NCBI GenBank assembly: GCA_009617715.1
Contig: VTFK01000567.1
Span: 30,001-94,000, forward strand
Length of the DNA stretch: 64,000 nt
DNA from: Plectrocnemia conspersa
Taxonomy: Eukaryota > Arthropoda > Insecta > Trichoptera > Polycentropodidae
Reading direction: 5' to 3'
The notes under the pieces: model-generated
Databases searched by the model: none
What the model saw: only the letters and a program-made list of their open reading frames with translations
What the model was told of the DNA's origin: nothing
In this document: positions 60,401 to 64,000 of the stretch, piece by piece
How the letters are laid out: each line of letters begins with the position of its first letter
How positions within the stretch are numbered: position 1 is the first letter of the stretch
Program-made: the position numbers and the translations under genes

Positions 60401-63400
60401 AAATACACTATTCAAGTATAAAGACAGACAGTCAAAAATTATAAATACGTAAGTAGATATTAATTGTATTTATAAAGCTTCGGATGACCATATCAAAACC
60501 TATGAAGTAGTATCACTATATTTATGATCTTCTATAAATAGCAAATGGTAGTAAAAAAAAAACAACATTCCCACCACTTATCGAGCATACTCCGATACAT
60601 ACAAACAACGAAAGTAATCGTTCTTGGGAACGGTTTTAAAAATAGACATACACCCGTTTCGGTTTTGCTCTGCAGTGGTCTGACCGCTTTTTTCTGCTAC
60701 GCCATGCGGAATCCCTCCTTCGGATCATCCTCGTCCTTTTTCTCAAAAGCCATGAGTGTGGAAAACCAGTCTGGAGGCAGAAGCAGAAAGAAGCGAGCAA
60801 CTCTGTTTCGCAATTAATCAAACCGTACATAAGTCTTAAAAAGGCCGTACACCGAAGCGATCCTCTTTTTTTTTGTATTCATGGTATATTTTTAGACTTC
60901 AATGACGTTACCGCGAAAACTATAGACTATTATGCCATATTTCCGTCTAGATGACGCCGAATGTTATTTTACAGAATATATTCTATTATTGTTGCTTGAT
61001 ATTGTTTTTGGAGGTCTTGTCTCAAGGGTTTCCCTTGAATGATTTAGCTTTATATCTATTTTGTATAGCTTGCGAGCTGATTCATCTTAATTCATTTATA
61101 CTATTGCATATGTAATATCAGAGTTAAAGTTTCATTATAGGAGTTTGCAGTTTTTAATTCACTATATATATAACATTACTTTGTGTGATACAAATGTTTG
61201 TTCAAGTTCAAATATATAATTATTGGCGACTCAATGCGACTAAAATAAAACTGACGATCAAAGTAGGCTCATAATGGATTGTCTGTAACGATTTGACGTG
61301 AACTCCACTGGTGATGAGCTCAGGGCTGAACTCTCATATATTTTCTTATAAAGTAGTAGTAAGCGATGAAACATATTGTCTAATCATCAGTAATTTGGAC
61401 GTTATTGTTCTAGTGCTGCAGGTGCATGGTTTTTAATGTTTACTTAAGGGGTTTAGTAACGATTTTCACTTTTTTGGTCTGTTTGGAAAACAGTTGCATT
61501 CTATCATTTTTCGTACCATGTCGATCCACAATTTAACTTCCGTTAAAAGGGAAATCTTAGCGTCATGTTGTCTATTGTCTAGGAATATTACTCACGTGAG
61601 TAAGAACAAAAGAATTATAACGCGACTATTCAGGATGGTTGCTACACATTTATTTTACTGCTTATTTTGAATTCTAGATACTCCTATTACTAAATATTTT
61701 TTTAAATATTCCGATAGTAATATATTATCAGATTTATTATTTACTTTTATTCATTGTTTCGCAATTTATTTATTTATACTTATTATTACTTGTTCCGATT
61801 AATTTCTATTATTTTTATTTTATCCTATTTGGCTAAGAAATGTTCTAGAATATTCAAATGTGGTTAAATAATATCATTACATTTGAAGATAGTATTTTAC
61901 AGATTATATTTATTAAATAATTTAATTTTTCGGTAAGGTTTTTAATCTTTTTTTCTAATAATACATTATGGTCCGTTCACGCGTTTTCGCGTTAAATCAA
62001 AACTTTGCTGTCAAACTATTTAAGAGTTTCCGAAGATTAAAAATAATTAAATTTTAGCTTGTAAAAATATTGTGTTAGCATATTCATACACATACATTTA
62101 AAAAAAATATTACCCTTTGTCAAAACTTAAGATATTAAAATTCTATATATATGATTTAGTTTATACATTTTTTATTATTTTTTTAAGTATTATTTTAATT
62201 ATATATTTTTTGTGTATTGAAATAAAACAATGTATTATTTTCGACCATCTTGACGCATTGGGGTAACCTGTTAGAAAACGATATTTTTTCTTCGCTTCCA
62301 AACATTATACGGAAATAGCGTTCCAGAGTTCTGGTAAACTTCAACCGTTGTATACGAATATTTTTTCCGCTAAAAGTGTTTTAAGTACTACAAAAATTTG
62401 TTATAAAAAAATAAACTGTCTAAATGGCTATGAAGTTTTATTACTTCTTTTAATGATTTAAATAGTCTCAGTTTTTACCGGGACTATTATAAATATTTTC
62501 TTTAAACCAACAAACAATTCATAAGCATGTTTTGACCCAAACCATAAAAAAACATCTTAAACACGTAATTATTATATGTTTATTCACAAAAATTTAATGT
62601 GTACTAACAATGTTTATTTTATTAACATAATAAACTTTTATGAATTATTTCGACTTTTATGATATGTATATTCGTAAGTTCGACCTTTGATTTTTAAAAG
62701 TGTATTAAAAAACATAATTTAATATGATTTGTCTACAGATGACGATAAATGTTTATGTTTCAGACAAATCTTGCTTTAGTGCTAAGTTGATTTAATACGA
62801 TTGTTTTTATAAAATCTTTATGAAGCACTAGTTCCCAATATTTTTGTCCTTTCCGTCTGATGAGTGTCTATAGAAATACGTATCACGCGAAAACCCCTTG
62901 TTTGGTTTCATGAATGTGTGTATGTTTTCTTGGAAAATAACCTGATGTTTAGCTCCAGCTAGACCAATCGTAAAATGCATAAATTATGTTTTCACTTTCG
63001 CGTTGGTATAACCTTTACGGCGATAGTTAACTTGGCGACCTGGCCTGTTAGTGAAATTCCATACGTGGTTAGCATTGTTGAAGGAAATCGCGTCACGTAA
63101 ACACCACTGCCACTTTTTAACCCTTAGATGCCCAAATATACAATGAAAACTAAAAAGTCTTTTAATAATAAATAGTACAGATAAACATATAGTTTAATTT
63201 ATGTGATAAACATTCCATAAAAAGCTATTTTTATATACATAAGTAACTTGTGGGCGTATCTGATTCAATTATTGCACCACCAATCTCCAGCATGCTCAGC
63301 GAAGAGTACTTATTGTATAGATTAATAAAAAACACATACATTTATCCATATGACAGATACATGTCTACTATATAATATATATTGCAATATTTTACTTGGC

Positions 63401-63770
63401 ACTAATGTATAATACAAGTAAAAAAAAAAACAAAAAAAAATTGTATATTTATAACTAATAGATAATCTTTGCTTATGAATAAGGAAATTGCATAAATTAG
63501 AGATTGAGTATCAAAGTTATTAATAAAAAATAAAATATTTATACATAAACAGTTAATTACAGCAATAATAAAATAAAATTGCTAGGTGTGGAGTAACAAT
63601 ATTAATATGTATTTTTTTAATTTTATTTTCTAAGCATTGGTTTTGCTTTATTGTACAAGAATTGCGTGTTCGAAGTGCAAAATTCAGCAAGTATATTAAT
63701 TCATTATTTACTATTTCTCAGTATATTGAATGTATTGCTTGTGTCTAATATTTTAATGTGTTCTTTGCAT
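57443..63770. other. AT-rich non-coding DNA
   Basis: No gene recognised. It contains a near-perfect inverted repeat at 57721-57776 (arms GTTGCACTAAAATACGC and GCGTATTTTAGTGTAAC), a 34-bp palindrome at 59162-59195, a reversed fragment of a dispersed repeat near 59790 (GGTGGCAATTAGACACAGAC), and a LINE 3' tail near 62242. A small GC-richer patch at 60640-60830 has short open frames on both strands without support. Confidence 0.45.
62100..62282 (+). mobile_element. LINE 3' tail fragment
   Basis: TTTCGACCATC then TTGACGCATTGGGGTAACCTG and TTAG (about 62240-62274) matches the 3' UTR of the LINE at 39345-40490, but breaks off before the second hairpin arm. The AT-rich lead-in is also similar. Confidence 0.6.
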
Positions 63771-63779
63771 TATATTAGC

Positions 63780-63849
63780 ACGATAGACCAGTGGTATAAT
63801 TCGGTGACTAATATCTGAAAAACACGGGTTCAAATCCCATATAGTGTTT
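63780..63849 (+). tRNA. tRNA-like sequence, probably pseudogene
   Basis: TAGACCAGTGGTATAATTCG resembles an A-box/D-arm and GGGTTCAAATCCC is a good B-box/T-arm. Flanks GCACGAT and ATAGTGT pair at six of seven positions like an acceptor stem. The anticodon arm does not fold, so this is more likely a tRNA pseudogene or the head of a SINE than a working tRNA. Confidence 0.35.
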
Positions 63850-64000
63850 TTAAATTTCTATTTAATTTAATTTCGATAGATCATATTTTCATAATCTTGA
63901 GAATCAATTGAAGACATATATTGATTTTAATTTGATATAATAGTTGATAATTAATAAAATAGATGTCACTGATTTACAGAATTTTATTTCAGTCTGATGT

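Noticed and set aside
60545..60830. Short open frames on both strands, including a small acidic peptide on the minus strand
   Set aside because: The GC-richer patch is short and has no splice donor or family motif. There is too little to call a gene.
1..64000. CRISPR array, bacterial operons or ribosome binding sites
   Set aside because: The window is eukaryotic with spliced genes. No regularly spaced identical repeats or prokaryotic gene structure were seen.

Overview
This window is nuclear DNA from an arthropod, almost certainly an insect. It is AT-rich with short GC-rich islands, has spliced genes with GT/AG introns, and is crowded with mariner, Tc1, piggyBac, hAT, pogo/Tigger, Harbinger-like, non-LTR and Ty3/gypsy-type elements. 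I cannot fix the order or species from the sequence alone. Two complete protein genes, one first coding exon and one candidate promoter-proximal exon can be supported. Most other open frames are chance or transposon remnants.

Layout. (1) 1-19.68 kb: no coding exon found. It probably lies inside the first intron of a minus-strand gene whose first coding exon (19683-19804) encodes the N-terminus of NRBP/Madm, a pseudokinase adaptor. Its GC-rich 5' region runs to about 20.08 kb, and the exon lacks one base relative to the expected frame. This left part holds a mariner remnant, two hAT copies with 8-bp target duplications, a deleted Tigger element, a LINE 3' tail and other repeats. (2) 20-24 kb: a mariner-type transposase pseudogene, then a compact LTR retrotransposon (22253-23618) with near-identical 198-bp LTRs. 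It carries a gag remnant fused in frame to a piece of the host RNA-binding gene shep (alan shepard). This is the most striking object in the window. (3) 24.2-35.7 kb: a four-exon BTB-BACK-Kelch gene (KLHL26-like, 628 aa, plus strand). Its 9.4-kb third intron contains a tower of nested transposons: piggyBac hit by Tc1, itself hit by an LTR and a large inverted-repeat element. (4) 37.6-43.6 kb: UBE2S (201 aa, minus strand, four coding exons plus a 5' UTR exon), convergent with the Kelch gene; a Jockey-like LINE sits in its last intron. (5) 43.6-64 kb: tandem repeats, a decayed LINE, a GC-rich island with a possible first exon (ATG directly at a splice donor, 47.8 kb), then long AT-rich DNA with foldbacks, MITEs and a tRNA-like sequence near the right end.

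The host genes are not a pathway cluster. UBE2S extends K11 ubiquitin chains with the APC/C. The Kelch protein is probably a CUL3 substrate adaptor. NRBP/Madm is a pseudokinase adaptor. Two of these are ubiquitin-system genes, which I regard as coincidence. All identifications are from reading motifs by eye; no search was run.
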